Positions 17,874 to 27,421 are shown, counted from the stretch's first letter. The stretch: 64,000 bases of DNA from Lewinellaceae bacterium (GCA_020636375.1 JACJXZ010000017.1:124001-188000), one strand, 5' to 3'. The notes: generated from the letters alone by a model not told the origin. Translations and numbers: made by a program.

Positions 17874-18365
17874 TTACCGGGCTGCCCCCGTCAGGCAGTC
17901 GATGGCCGTCTTCAGGCAAATAAAGATCGCCTCCCGCCCCTCTTTGGTGACTAACTCCCCCTCCTCCCCCTCTTCCTCGGCCAGCGCATCTTCTACGAAG
18001 GCAAGCAGGTCTTCCTGCGGGTAGTTGTTGAAAAACACATTCAACCGTTCGTGAAAACCCCTTGCTTTTACGCCTTGCAGCCGTTCCCAGTTGTCGTCCT
18101 CGGCCTGGCTGAGCTGCTGCTCCGTCACCGGGGGAACGGCCTCACCGTTCAGCGTAATGGCTTTCCAGATGACCAGCATCAGGTAAAACAGGTATTCCTT
18201 CTCGCCTTGAGTAAAAACCTGAAAGTTCTCCGTAAAGAAGTAGGACAACAGGACGGGTTGTTTTTTCCTCATTTCCTCAATGGCGCGCTCGTAGTTTTCT
18301 TCCGGGCCATCGAGCAGTTCCGCCGCCTGTTCGATCAGGTTCTCGCTGATTAGTTTCATAAACAC
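17874..18365 (-). CDS. Conserved-looking hypothetical protein
   Basis: I do not recognise this 163-residue protein. It is acidic, predicted mostly helical, has no signal peptide or membrane helix, and contains a very acidic stretch (ALAEEEGEEGEL) near residue 130. Aromatic-rich segments (LLSYFFTENFQVFTQGEKEYLFYLM) suggest a buried helical core. A second possible start (Met-3) would shorten it by two residues only. It lies 21 bp downstream of the OmpA-family gene's stop codon on the same strand, so it may be co-transcribed with that envelope protein, which gives no specific clue to function. Confidence 0.72.
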   Translation of the reverse strand: MFMKLISENLIEQAAELLDGPEENYERAIEEMRKKQPVLLSYFFTENFQVFTQGEKEYLFYLMLVIWKAITLNGEAVPPVTEQQLSQAEDDNWERLQGVKARGFHERLNVFFNNYPQEDLLAFVEDALAEEEGEEGELVTKEGREAIFICLKTAIDCLTGAAR

Positions 18366-18386
18366 TTTTTAAATGCTGTTTCCGGG

Positions 18387-20843
18387 TCAATCGGCTATAC
18401 TGATGATCCGCATTTCCACGCGCTGATCCCGATTTTGCCCCTGCGGGCTTCCGTCCTTGCCGGGCGGCAGTGCTTTGCCGTACCCTTTAGGTATGGCCCT
18501 GGCCGCATCGACGCCATGGCCGATGAGATAGTTGACGATCGCCTGAGCGCGTTGGGTGGTCAGCGCCAATGCACTGGAGTGGCTGAGTTGCTGGCCAACA
18601 TGAACGCCTATCTCAACGACTGCCCCCTCATTCTGGTTCAGGAACTCCAGCACGCGGCCGAGTTCGGCATAGGCCATCGGTTTAAGCGTGGGCTTATTGG
18701 CTTCAAAGACGACCGAGTTGAGGGGGATGATGCTGCCGGCTTCCACCCGGATCAACAGCAGGTCCCGGTTGATTTCGCGGTAGCCTGCCGGAATATCGGA
18801 AGCCGGTTCCAGCGGCGCTACGGCATCGGAGCCAGCAGGTACGGACAATGCTTTACGCCTCTCTTGCTCGACCTGCAGGTGAAGCTTTTGGTTCAGCTCT
18901 TCCTGCAGTTCCGTTCTGGTTTCTTTTTTTGCCCAGTAAGTGATGTCGTTGGACAGCGCGGCGCGGATGTCATCCTTCATCTGCTGGCGCAGCTCTGCCT
19001 GCACGCCGGGTTCCATGGCCTTCCGGATATCTTCTTTGAGCTGGCGCTCCCATTCTGTTTCGGGCTGCCCCCCTTTGGCCGACCAGTTTTCCGGCCGGCC
19101 GGCGGAGTTGCCGAAGCTTTGCTGGATTTCCTGCCGCAGTTTGTCTTCTTTCAACTCCAACTGCCGGCGTTCCCGTTCATCATTCAGGGAATCGGCTACC
19201 TCCCGTTTCACAGAGTCCAGCATGCTTGCCCGGAGTTCCTGTTTTATTTTTGGCGCCAGGCCTGCTTCCAGGCCTTGCCGCACTTCTTCCTGCATATACT
19301 CAAAGCCTTCGGCCTCATCCCACAGATAGGGGCTGCCCTGAGCCGCAGCTTCCGCCTGCCGTTGCTGCTTTTTCTGATGCTGCACGTAGCGCAGGTACCG
19401 CTCTTTCATATCTTCCAGTTCGCCGGGGCTGCTGGCCGGCGCTTCATAAGCATCCGGAATGATCGTATCCCGGCTGGTCCTTGCATATTGCTGGTACCGG
19501 TGCCGGAGCGCCTCCGATTCCGGGTCGGAAGGAGGGCGCCATTCCGGGGCTTCCCGGCGCTGCACGGCCTGCTCCTGCCGCAGCGCTTCCCGCTTTTCCT
19601 GAAGCTGTATCAGCTCTTCGTCAAGTTTTCTCAGATGAAGCTGCAGGCCGATGATCTCTTCGTTCCGATGAATATAGGCGGGATCCCGGTTCAGCGAGGC
19701 CAGCAAAAGGGGGTTATCCTGGTCCGCCTCCTTCAAAGGCTTCCCGGACAGCTCTACCGGATTGCTGACCGGAAAGTATCCATCCATTTTTCCACTCAGC
19801 TGAAAATCCTGCCCCAGCGGCAGGACGAACTGGAATACGCCATCCTGGCACGCCGGGCCGGCATTCGATACTGGCGGACGGCCTTCCGCAGGATAGACCT
19901 GCGCTTCGGCCCGGCTCACCACCTGCCCGGAGGCCGCATCCCTGACGGTGCCGGTCAGCAGGACCAAAGGCTCCGGAAGCAGGCTGTCAGGAAGGGTAGC
20001 CTCGAAGATGTCAAAAGAGCCATTTTCGCTCTGCCGGAGCAGATAGATCGGAGAACCCGAAGCCGGCAGGCTCAGAAAGAGGTCGTCTTCGCTGGTATTG
20101 ATAACCGGGCCGAGGTTGCGGGGAAGCGTCCAGTATTCCCAGCCGCCATCGAGGCGGCGGCTGAAGTACAGGTCCTGCCCACCATGGCCGCCGGGGCGGC
20201 CGGAGGAGAAATAGAGGGTTTCTCCGTCGGCGGCCAGCCAAAGGCCCGCCTCATCGGCAGAGGAGTTAACCGGCGGGCCAAGCGGCTTCGGCTGGGTGTA
20301 GCGCCCGTTTTTCTTAACAGTGCTGAGGTAAATATCTCTGCCGCCCATGCTGCCCGGGCCGGCAAAGGAGAGCAATAAAGTTTCCCCTTCGGGGCTGAAC
20401 GCGAAGTGAGCATTCCTGCCCTCCAGGCTGAAGCTGTCGATCATCAGAGGCATGGGGGGTTGCCAGACCCTCCCCTGCCGGTCGCTGTAATAAAGCGTGT
20501 GGGTATCCGGACGGTATAGATAAATCCTGCGCCCCGAAACGTGAACGCCCACCACCTGGTCATTGCCCCGGCTGTTGAGCGGCGCTCCGGCGTTGACCGC
20601 GCCGGACCAGTGCCCGTCGGCATACCGGTAGGTTGCCCAGATATCAGCGGCATCGGCATCCCCCATATTCTGCGGATGGCCGAGGCGGGTAAAATATAAC
20701 GTTTTTCCTTCCGGGGAGATGACGGGCGACCATTCGTCGTATCCGGAGTTGACTTCCTCCGGGAGTGCGCCGGGGCGGCCCTCCTGGGCGCTCAGTGCCA
20801 GATAACCGATCAGAAAAACGAGTCCGAATGTCAGCTTTCTCAT
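18387..20843 (-). CDS. OmpA-family outer-membrane-associated protein with PD40 propeller and long coiled coil
   Basis: This 818-residue protein begins with a signal peptide (about 1-19, ending ALSAQ). Residues 25-290 form WD40-like PD40 repeats, with phrases such as WSPVISPEGKTLYFTRLG and GGRDIYLSTV. A carboxypeptidase-regulatory-like beta domain follows at about 300-380, then a long charged coiled-coil (about 395-680) rich in Glu, Gln, Arg and Lys. A C-terminal OmpA domain (about 700-818) contains NSVVFEANKPTLKPMAYAELGRV and the peptidoglycan-binding end of the fold. The arrangement suggests a periplasmic or outer-membrane protein that holds the cell wall through OmpA. In this phylum such PD40-OmpA proteins often accompany the T9SS or gliding apparatus (PorE/SprF type); a specific assignment is not possible here. 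Confidence 0.88.
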   Translation of the reverse strand: MRKLTFGLVFLIGYLALSAQEGRPGALPEEVNSGYDEWSPVISPEGKTLYFTRLGHPQNMGDADAADIWATYRYADGHWSGAVNAGAPLNSRGNDQVVGVHVSGRRIYLYRPDTHTLYYSDRQGRVWQPPMPLMIDSFSLEGRNAHFAFSPEGETLLLSFAGPGSMGGRDIYLSTVKKNGRYTQPKPLGPPVNSSADEAGLWLAADGETLYFSSGRPGGHGGQDLYFSRRLDGGWEYWTLPRNLGPVINTSEDDLFLSLPASGSPIYLLRQSENGSFDIFEATLPDSLLPEPLVLLTGTVRDAASGQVVSRAEAQVYPAEGRPPVSNAGPACQDGVFQFVLPLGQDFQLSGKMDGYFPVSNPVELSGKPLKEADQDNPLLLASLNRDPAYIHRNEEIIGLQLHLRKLDEELIQLQEKREALRQEQAVQRREAPEWRPPSDPESEALRHRYQQYARTSRDTIIPDAYEAPASSPGELEDMKERYLRYVQHQKKQQRQAEAAAQGSPYLWDEAEGFEYMQEEVRQGLEAGLAPKIKQELRASMLDSVKREVADSLNDERERRQLELKEDKLRQEIQQSFGNSAGRPENWSAKGGQPETEWERQLKEDIRKAMEPGVQAELRQQMKDDIRAALSNDITYWAKKETRTELQEELNQKLHLQVEQERRKALSVPAGSDAVAPLEPASDIPAGYREINRDLLLIRVEAGSIIPLNSVVFEANKPTLKPMAYAELGRVLEFLNQNEGAVVEIGVHVGQQLSHSSALALTTQRAQAIVNYLIGHGVDAARAIPKGYGKALPPGKDGSPQGQNRDQRVEMRIISIAD

Positions 20844-20944
20844 TATTGCCAGTTGCTGTTTATATTTTTGACGGACAATCGGGCGCTAAGTCATTTTTTA
20901 GCCCGTACCCGGTACTATTAAACAACTTCAACCAGCCGATAGGT

Positions 20945-22273
20945 TTATACGCTGTCCTCCGGCGGCGCTGCTCCGCCGGCCAGAGGGGCCACCCTGCCGT
21001 CGGCCACCACGGAGAGGGGGGTGAGGGCTTTCCCGTCCCATTCGCCGAAAGCCTGCAGAGGGCGGCCGCCGCTCACCGCCAGCAGGTTCCAGCGGGCAAT
21101 GCCGTCTGAAGATACCGGCAGTTGTTTGCCGTCTCTATCGACGAGCCACAGCTGCCCGCCGTCCTGAACCGGAAACACCTCCGCCAGCAGGCAGGGGAAG
21201 GCTTTAAGCCAGGGGTTGGCAGCCAGGGCGCCGGCATAGGCGTGAGCGAAATCGCTGAGGGTAGCGTATCCGGATTTTCCGCGGAATGGCCGGACGCAAG
21301 GCTTATCGTTTCGAAAGAGGGCGCGGAGCGGATAAGCTCCCGGGTAAAAGGCCAGCTCGCCCTCCACGCTGCTGCCCACGGCCCAGTGCTTATCGTATCC
21401 CTGCCTGCCCCAGGCAAAGTCGAGCAGCAAAGCGAAGCGGCTGCTCTTTTCGCCGAGCAGCCAGGTGCGCCGGTACCGGAGGTTGTCCTCTTCCCCTTCG
21501 CCTGTGATCTGGCCGGCCACCAGCCAGATGTCCTGCACGGTGGGCTGGCGCAGGACCTCCTCCTTTTTCCGGTTGACGCCCATTTGGATGAGGGCCTCTT
21601 CCTGCAGGGGCTCCGGCAGGCTTTCCAGTTGCCGGAAGGCCTGGGATAACAGGAAAAGCTCCCCCATTTCTTCCAGCAGCAATTCGAATCCGCCTTTACT
21701 GCCGGCCAACGCCTTGAAATTCCGGATGCGGCGGGCGGCAGCACCCAGTTTGGCATCCACCATGCGGGCAGCGAAGCCATCCCAAAAACCCGGAGGTTGT
21801 TCCTCGCTGGCCGACAGCCCGTGGCGGGCCAGGTCGAGCAGCCATTCCTCCAGTTCGCGCACGCCCTGCTCCATCAATTCCAGGCGTTGGCCAAAACGGC
21901 GGGAGCGCCCGGCCTCTCTTTTTGCCTGCTCTTCCCCGCCGGGCGGCCGGGAGGGAGGTTCTTTCAGGAGTTGCTGCGCCCAGGGCGGAGGGGCGCCGGG
22001 CGCCACATCCGGTTTCTTCACAAAACGCATCAGTAGGGAGAGGATATGGCGGCAAGGGAAATAACGGCTGCGGCAATCGCAGCGGAAGGATTCATCGCCC
22101 AGGCGGATAACGGTGCGGTAGGTTCTTTCTCCGCTGCTCCGGCATTCGCCCCAGAGCAGGTTCCCATCGCCGGCGATGTTGGCCCACCGGCGGGAAAAGG
22201 ACAGGCGCCGGGCCTTTTCCAGGACCAGGCTGTTGGGCGCAAGGGCGGTTATTTTTTGGTAGGTCCAGAGCAT
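20945..22273 (-). CDS. SWIM zinc-finger protein
   Basis: The 442-residue protein has a SWIM zinc finger at residues 65-76 (C65-D-C67, then C74-R-H76, in FRCDCRSRYFPCRHIL), a fold that binds DNA, RNA or proteins. The remainder is a large, mostly helical region with no recognised domain. In many bacteria SWIM proteins of this type are encoded next to a MoxR-like AAA ATPase and VWA-domain genes and may act with them; none of these partners is visible here, so it is a solitary copy. It has no signal peptide, so a cytoplasmic location is expected. The start at 22273 (MLWTYQKITAL) precedes the family's conserved N-terminal segment and is preferred. Confidence 0.86.
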   Translation of the reverse strand: MLWTYQKITALAPNSLVLEKARRLSFSRRWANIAGDGNLLWGECRSSGERTYRTVIRLGDESFRCDCRSRYFPCRHILSLLMRFVKKPDVAPGAPPPWAQQLLKEPPSRPPGGEEQAKREAGRSRRFGQRLELMEQGVRELEEWLLDLARHGLSASEEQPPGFWDGFAARMVDAKLGAAARRIRNFKALAGSKGGFELLLEEMGELFLLSQAFRQLESLPEPLQEEALIQMGVNRKKEEVLRQPTVQDIWLVAGQITGEGEEDNLRYRRTWLLGEKSSRFALLLDFAWGRQGYDKHWAVGSSVEGELAFYPGAYPLRALFRNDKPCVRPFRGKSGYATLSDFAHAYAGALAANPWLKAFPCLLAEVFPVQDGGQLWLVDRDGKQLPVSSDGIARWNLLAVSGGRPLQAFGEWDGKALTPLSVVADGRVAPLAGGAAPPEDSV

Positions 22274-22318
22274 GATTTCATGGTTGAGGCCGCTCCGGAA
22301 AGTCCCGGCAAAGGAATG

Positions 22319-22380
22319 CCCGTCTCTGCGAGCCGGGTAAAAATGACTGGAGGCCCGTCCTCATTCCTCGGCCGGGTAAA
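22319..22380 (+). repeat. Two tandem copies of the CCCGTC/GCCGGGTAAA motif
   Basis: The first copy has CCCGTC at 22319-22324 and GCCGGGTAAA at 22332-22341. The second has CCCGTC at 22354-22359 and GCCGGGTAAA at 22371-22380. Both continue as AATGA. They lie upstream of the SWIM gene, in the 266-bp gap before rnc, and are followed by GGAATGA/TCATTCC-type inverted units up to about 22495. Confidence 0.5.
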
Positions 22381-22539
22381 AATGAAGGAATGAATAAAGT
22401 GACGATGTATTTTAAATTGATATTCATTGATAAACACATGATGATGTTTATCCATTCCATCATTCCTTCGTTCCATCATTCCTTGACGAAGGTTTCCGGA
22501 GTGACCTCTCCCATGGAACCACAAACCAGTGACCCCATT

Positions 22540-23289
22540 TCAATCCTCCTCCTCTTCTTCTTCCGGCTCGAGGATACCCAGGACGACCATCGCCTTTTCA
22601 GAAGCCGTCTGCTCGGCGCTTTTTTTGTTGAAATCGTCGGCGGTGGCCAGTTTTTTGCCATTGACCATGACGGCTACTTTGAAGCGGTCGCGCTTTTCGA
22701 ATTTATACCGGGCCAGCAACTTATAGCTCACGGTCTGGCCGTTCTTCTGGCACCATTCCAGCAGCTGGCTTTTGTAGTTGTCGTCGAAGCTTTCCAGTTC
22801 ATGCACGTCCACATAGTTGCGCAGGACTTTATTGACGACGAAGTTTTTGGTCCCGACGTATCCTTTTTCCAGGTAAACGGCGCCGACGAGCGCTTCGACG
22901 GCATTGCCCAACATGGACCGGCTGAGGCGGGTTTGGTTGTATTCGGAGAGCAACATATCCAGCCCCATTTTATCTCCGATCTTGTTGAGCGATTTTCGTT
23001 TGACGATCTTGGAGCGCATCTTGGTCAGGAAGCCTTCATTGCTGTTGGGGTACTTCTTAAAGAGGTACTCCGCCACAATAGTCCCCAGGACTGCGTCGCC
23101 GAGGTACTCCAAACGTTCGTTGTTCTGGATCGCGTAGGCTTTTTCCGAAGAGGTGGACTTGTGGGAAAAAGCCAGCCGGAAAATCCCCATGTTGGAAGGA
23201 GTAAAGCCGATGAGCTGGCGCAGGCGCCGGGCGAACTCCTTGTCTTTCGAGAAGTGAAAGTTGTAAAACCTTAATACGAGCCGCAGCAA
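22540..23289 (-). CDS. rnc: Ribonuclease III
   Basis: RNase III cleaves double-stranded RNA during rRNA maturation and mRNA turnover. The 249-residue protein carries the signature NERLEYLGDAVLG (residues 58-69) with the metal-binding acidic residues E61 and D65. The second acidic site is in GNAVEALVGAVYLEKG, and a C-terminal dsRNA-binding domain spans about 165-235. A short acidic tail (EEEEEED) follows. The only usable start in frame before the conserved N-terminus is a TTG at 23289, since an in-frame stop lies just upstream. The gene is the last of the order acpP-fabF-rnc seen across this phylum, though a 281-bp gap without a gene separates it from fabF. Confidence 0.95.
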   Translation of the reverse strand: MLRLVLRFYNFHFSKDKEFARRLRQLIGFTPSNMGIFRLAFSHKSTSSEKAYAIQNNERLEYLGDAVLGTIVAEYLFKKYPNSNEGFLTKMRSKIVKRKSLNKIGDKMGLDMLLSEYNQTRLSRSMLGNAVEALVGAVYLEKGYVGTKNFVVNKVLRNYVDVHELESFDDNYKSQLLEWCQKNGQTVSYKLLARYKFEKRDRFKVAVMVNGKKLATADDFNKKSAEQTASEKAMVVLGILEPEEEEEED

Positions 23290-23570
23290 AGCAATTGAAT
23301 TAGATAAACATTAAACAATACCGGCAGCGTTGCTGCCTGGGCGATGGGCGCCGCCGGTCGGCGGAGCGCCAGCTTCCACGGGCAAACGTGCCGGCTTTCC
23401 GAAAATGTAAAAAACAGCTGCTCTGTAAGGTAAGGAGGTAATACCTCTGGGATCGCCCGGAACGGGGGAAGGCATTGCCGCTTTACCGTAGGAGAGCAAG
23501 GGGGAATATAGTCATAAGCACCCCTGGAGCGGAGGGCAGCCGTTCTGGAGGGTGCCGTCCGCCCGCTTTA

Positions 23571-24815
23571 TCATTCTAATTCTTTAAAGATCAACGAGGA
23601 ATTGTGCCCTCCGAACCCGAAGGTATTACTCAGGACGGCCCTGACTTTTCGCTCCTGCGCTTCATTGAAGGTCAGGTTGAGCCTGCTGTCCAGCCCGGGA
23701 TCGTCCGTAAAGTGGTTGATGGTGGGCGGCACAAAGCCATGCACAATACTGAGGATACCGGCGATCGCTTCGATCGCCCCTGCTGCTCCCAGCAGGTGCC
23801 CCGTCATGGATTTGGTGGAGCTGATATTCAGCTGATAAGCATGGCTGCCAAATACCTGTTGAATAGCTTTGACCTCGGCAATATCTCCCAGAGGAGTTGA
23901 AGTACCGTGGACGTTTATATAGTCAATATCTTCCGGGTTCAGGCCTGCTTCGTTCAGAGCGATTTTCATGACATTGCTCGCTCCGAGGCCCTCCGGATGA
24001 GGGGCAGTGATGTGGTGGGCGTCGGCGGTAGCTCCGCTGCCCACCAATTCTGCATATATTCTGGCGCCTCTTTTTTGGGCGTGTTCCAATTCTTCCAGGA
24101 TCAGGGCGCCGGCGCCTTCTCCCAGGACGAAGCCGTCGCGGTCCAGGTCAAAGGGGCGGGAGGCCGTTTTATAGTCGTCGTTGCGGGTGGAGAGGGCTTT
24201 CATGGCGTTGAACCCGCCGACGCCGGCTTTGATGACGGCTGCTTCCGACCCTCCGGTCACGACCACGTCCTGCCGGCCCAGGCGGATATAATCGGCGGCG
24301 ACGGCGATGGAATGAGAGGAGGAAGCACAGGCGGAGACCGTAGCGAAATTGGCGCCCCGGAACCCGTACTTGATGGAAATCTGGCCGGCGACGATGTCGA
24401 CGATCATCTTAGGGATCATGAAGGGGTTGTACCGGGGAATCCCGTTGCCGGTGATGAACGCTTCGATCTCGGCTTCCAGCGATTTCAGGCCGCCGATACC
24501 GGAGCCCCAGATGACGCCCACGCGGTCCAGGTCGAGGCGCTCCGGATCCAGGCCGGCATCGGTCACTGCTTCGTCCGCAGAAATAGCGCCGTAGATGGAG
24601 AACAGGTCCATGCGGCGCACCTCCCGGCGGTCGATGAATTGTTCGGCATCCAGCCCTTTGACCTCGCAGGCAAATTGTGTTTTAAAGTTAGTCGCGTCGA
24701 AGTGAGTGATGAGGTTGGCGCCGCTCACGCCGTTCTGCAGGCCTTCGAGGTAAGCTTTGATATTGTTGCCGATCGGGGTGATGGCCCCTATTCCTGTTAC
24801 AACAACCCTTTTCAT
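23571..24815 (-). CDS. fabF: Beta-ketoacyl-ACP synthase II
   Basis: FabF catalyses the decarboxylative condensation of malonyl-ACP with acyl-ACP in type II fatty acid synthesis. The 414-residue thiolase-fold enzyme shows the full Cys-His-His set: C163 in ATVSACASSSHSIA, H303 in NVHGTSTPLGD, and H340 in STKSMTGHLLGAAGA. The N-terminus MKRVVVTGIGAITPIGN and overall length are normal. It follows acpP on the same strand after a 229-bp gap that contains a perfect 29-bp palindrome (24970-24998), and precedes rnc. Confidence 0.97.
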   Translation of the reverse strand: MKRVVVTGIGAITPIGNNIKAYLEGLQNGVSGANLITHFDATNFKTQFACEVKGLDAEQFIDRREVRRMDLFSIYGAISADEAVTDAGLDPERLDLDRVGVIWGSGIGGLKSLEAEIEAFITGNGIPRYNPFMIPKMIVDIVAGQISIKYGFRGANFATVSACASSSHSIAVAADYIRLGRQDVVVTGGSEAAVIKAGVGGFNAMKALSTRNDDYKTASRPFDLDRDGFVLGEGAGALILEELEHAQKRGARIYAELVGSGATADAHHITAPHPEGLGASNVMKIALNEAGLNPEDIDYINVHGTSTPLGDIAEVKAIQQVFGSHAYQLNISSTKSMTGHLLGAAGAIEAIAGILSIVHGFVPPTINHFTDDPGLDSRLNLTFNEAQERKVRAVLSNTFGFGGHNSSLIFKELE

Positions 24816-24969
24816 TTGCTTGTGAATTTTTTACTTTTCGCGGCGCTCTGAATCAGAGTAGTGACTTTTATATCGTGGTTTTAAAGCTAAGGTTATGTCA
24901 ATTGAGGCGGAGGAGCCGGAAACGGCTTCAAAAAATCATTCAGGAATATCCCCCTCCTCTTAAAACCAC

Positions 24970-24998
24970 AAATTAGAGGTATGGCATACCTCTAATTT
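24970..24998. promoter_or_regulatory. Perfect 29-bp palindrome between acpP and fabF
   Basis: AAATTAGAGGTATG (24970-24983) is followed by one base and its exact reverse complement (24985-24998). It lies 46 bp after the acpP stop and about 155 bp before the fabF start. It could be an operator, an RNA processing site, or a terminator or attenuator that sets the large excess of ACP over FabF. No T-run follows on the minus strand, so a plain intrinsic terminator is less likely. Confidence 0.55.
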
Positions 24999-25044
24999 GC
25001 AGAATATAAACGGTTGATCCAAATACTCCCGGATCAACTTAACC

Positions 25045-25281
25045 TTAGTTGGAATTGGCCTCGAGATATTCAATCGCTTGCCCAACAGTTTGGATGTTTT
25101 CGGCTTGTTCGTCCGGGATGGAGAGGTTGAATTCCTTTTCAAATTCCATGATCAGTTCCACGGTGTCCAGAGAGTCGGCCCCCAGATCATTGGTAAAACT
25201 GGCCTCTGGAGTAACCTCAGTTTCGTCAACGCCAAGCTTGTCGACGATAATTTTACTTACTCTTTCTGCAATGCTAGACAT
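25045..25281 (-). CDS. acpP: Acyl carrier protein
   Basis: ACP carries growing acyl chains on a 4'-phosphopantetheine arm. The 78-residue acidic protein has the attachment serine S37 in the motif GADSLDTVELIMEFE, and the usual four-helix pattern. It is the first gene of the acpP-fabF-rnc group. A promoter-like pair of boxes lies just upstream (25316-25347). Length and sequence are typical of Bacteroidota ACPs. Confidence 0.97.
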   Translation of the reverse strand: MSSIAERVSKIIVDKLGVDETEVTPEASFTNDLGADSLDTVELIMEFEKEFNLSIPDEQAENIQTVGQAIEYLEANSN

Positions 25282-25315
25282 AGTGAATTCGCTTTATTGG
25301 TTTACGATTGCGATG

Positions 25316-25347
25316 CAAAGAAACATAGAACTCCCCTGATAACCAAA
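25316..25347 (-). promoter_or_regulatory. Probable promoter of acpP
   Basis: Read on the minus strand, TTTGG (25347-25343), 19 bases, then TTTCTTTG (25323-25316). This resembles the Bacteroidota -33 (TTTG) and -7 (TAnnTTTG) elements, with one mismatch in the -7 box. It lies about 35 bp upstream of the acpP start. Confidence 0.45.
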
Positions 25348-25602
25348 GTTTTTAGAGAAAAAAATTGCCGGGCTACCGCCCCTGATGCCCCATCATTATT
25401 GGGGTTCGCCGTGTTTGAACGGCCGGCGCCGACGCCGCCCGGCCCGGCGTTACGGGCACAAAGAACCAGGGGAGTATTGACCGCCTTATTTAACCCTGCC
25501 TCCCCTCCTGAATAAAAATACACCTACTTTTCCCGAACATATATTTGAATATTTTTGAGATAGCTGTACATTTACAATACCAATTATTGTATTTTTTACA
25601 CT

Positions 25603-25610
25603 TACTTTTG
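25603..25610 (+). promoter_or_regulatory. Probable -7 promoter element of pyk
   Basis: TACTTTTG matches the Bacteroidota -7 consensus TAnnTTTG and lies 47 bp before the pyk start. No clear TTTG -33 box is found at the usual distance. Confidence 0.4.
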
Positions 25611-25657
25611 CTGCCAGCCCCTATCAAAAATTACGCCCACTCAAATTAAAATCACCA

Positions 25658-27097
25658 ATGTCTATGAAAGTTGTAGACCATCAAAATACAAAAATCGTCG
25701 CTACCGTAGGGCCTGCCTCCAATTCCTACGCTAATCTGCTGGAGCTGGTCAAGGCCGGAGTCGATGTTTTCCGGCTCAACTTCTCCCACGGAAGCCACGA
25801 AGATCATCTCGAGGTGATCAACCACGTCACCTATATCAATGAGAAGTACAACCTCCACATCGGCCTGCTGGCCGACCTGCAGGGGCCGAAACTCCGGGTC
25901 GGGAAGATCAAGGACAACGCTCTGGAACTCAAGGAGGGCGATGTGATCACCCTGGTCAATGAGCAATGCGTCGGGACCATGGAAAAGATTTACATGAGTT
26001 ATGAGCAGTTCCCCAAGGATGTGAAAGTGGGGGAACGCGTCCTGGTCGACGACGGCAAACTCGTCTTTGAGGTGGTCGAGACAAATAAAGAAGATACGGT
26101 ACGCCTGAAAACCCTGTTCGGCGGCACGCTCTCTTCCAACAAGGGCGTCAACCTGCCTAAAACGAAGATTTCCCTGCCCTGCCTGACCGAAAAGGACCTG
26201 GCCGACCTCGACTTCATCCTCACCCAGCCGGTCAACTGGATCGCCCTGTCTTTCGTCCGCTCTTCACGGGATGTGAAAGACCTGGCCCGGCGCATCGCCG
26301 CCAAAAACCACCCGGCCAAGATCATCGCCAAGATCGAAAAGCCGGAAGCGGTAATGCGCCTCGACAAGATCATCAAACACTCCAACGCCATCATGGTCGC
26401 CCGGGGCGACCTGGGCATCGAGGTGCCGATGGAGCAATTGCCCCTTATCCAAAAGGACATCATCTCCAAGTGCATCCAAAGGGCCCGCCCCGTCATCGTC
26501 GCCACACAAATGATGGACAGCATGATCACGAATCCCAGCCCTACCCGGGCCGAGATTACGGACGTGGCTAACGCCGTTCTCGACGGCGCCGATGCGGTCA
26601 TGCTCAGCGGCGAAACATCGGTAGGCAAACACCCGGTGAAAGTCGTGGAGGCCATGAACAAGATCATCGAAGTGGCGGAAACTCATTTCAATTTCGACGG
26701 CCGCCGCCCGGTAGCCAGCCCTAAATCCCGTACTTTCCAGTCGGACATCGTCTGTTTCAATGCCGGCAAAACGGCTATGGAGATCGGCGCCAAGGCGATC
26801 GTGGGCATGACCAGCTCGGGATACACCGCATTCAAGGTGTCGAGCTACCGGCCCAAGAAAGACATTTATATCTTTTCGGACCGCATGCACATGCTGTCCA
26901 CCCTGAACCTCGTCTGGGGAGTGCGCTGCTACTACTACGACCGCTTTACAACGACCGACGAAACCATTCAGGACGTTACGGACATCCTCAAGCGGGAGGG
27001 CCGCGTACAGACCGGAGACATCATCATCAATACCGCCAGCATGCCGCTGCACCGGCGCTTCCGGACGAATATGCTCAAGGTAACCGTTGTGGAGTAA
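25658..27097 (+). CDS. pyk: Pyruvate kinase
   Basis: Pyruvate kinase transfers phosphate from phosphoenolpyruvate to ADP in the last step of glycolysis. The 479-residue protein has the N-terminal KIVATVGPAS, the barrel lysine at about residue 225 in KIIAKIEKPEAV, the metal-binding loop MVARGDLGIEVP (about 246-257), and the signature TQMMDSMITNPSPTRAE. A second possible start is Met-3, which changes little. The length is normal. A hairpin terminator at 27165-27200 follows, so the gene is probably transcribed alone. Confidence 0.97.
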   Translation: MSMKVVDHQNTKIVATVGPASNSYANLLELVKAGVDVFRLNFSHGSHEDHLEVINHVTYINEKYNLHIGLLADLQGPKLRVGKIKDNALELKEGDVITLVNEQCVGTMEKIYMSYEQFPKDVKVGERVLVDDGKLVFEVVETNKEDTVRLKTLFGGTLSSNKGVNLPKTKISLPCLTEKDLADLDFILTQPVNWIALSFVRSSRDVKDLARRIAAKNHPAKIIAKIEKPEAVMRLDKIIKHSNAIMVARGDLGIEVPMEQLPLIQKDIISKCIQRARPVIVATQMMDSMITNPSPTRAEITDVANAVLDGADAVMLSGETSVGKHPVKVVEAMNKIIEVAETHFNFDGRRPVASPKSRTFQSDIVCFNAGKTAMEIGAKAIVGMTSSGYTAFKVSSYRPKKDIYIFSDRMHMLSTLNLVWGVRCYYYDRFTTTDETIQDVTDILKREGRVQTGDIIINTASMPLHRRFRTNMLKVTVVE

Positions 27098-27164
27098 GGC
27101 CCCCGGGCCAGAAAGCTCAGCGCCCCTGACTGTATTCCCTTCGTACAGGAATCAACGGGGCGTG

Positions 27165-27200
27165 GCCATGCCGGCTCGGGCTGGCATGGCTTACTTTTTA
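27165..27200 (+). terminator. Intrinsic terminator downstream of pyk
   Basis: GCCATGCCGGC and GCTGGCATGGC form an 11-bp stem with one wobble around a TCGG tetraloop. TTACTTTTTA follows. It is 68 bp after the pyk stop. Confidence 0.75.
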
Positions 27201-27286
27201 AAGCCCGGGCAGCCTACACCCATGCCCCGGCCCTGATATATTTACATTTCCCGCATTTAACATTCTGAACAGCGTTTTCTATACCT

Positions 27287-27294
27287 TACCTTTG
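27287..27294 (+). promoter_or_regulatory. Probable -7 promoter element of the nucleotidyltransferase gene
   Basis: TACCTTTG, followed by CG, matches TAnnTTTG. It lies 128 bp before the chosen start at 27422. No TTTG -33 box is evident. Confidence 0.4.
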
Positions 27295-27421
27295 CGTCGG
27301 CGGAGCTGCGGCAAAGGCCCCGGATGCCGGCGTGGGCCGGTTCAAAACTGCCGCATTCCAGAACAAGACAGCAAGAAATACTTTTTATCATATAGGCATC
27401 ACAAAAAACAGAACTGAATCC

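Noticed and set aside
23290..23570. Possible small gene or RNA in the fabF-rnc gap
   Set aside because: The 62-codon frame has no recognisable features and the hairpins are short; nothing beyond GC-rich spacer can be supported.
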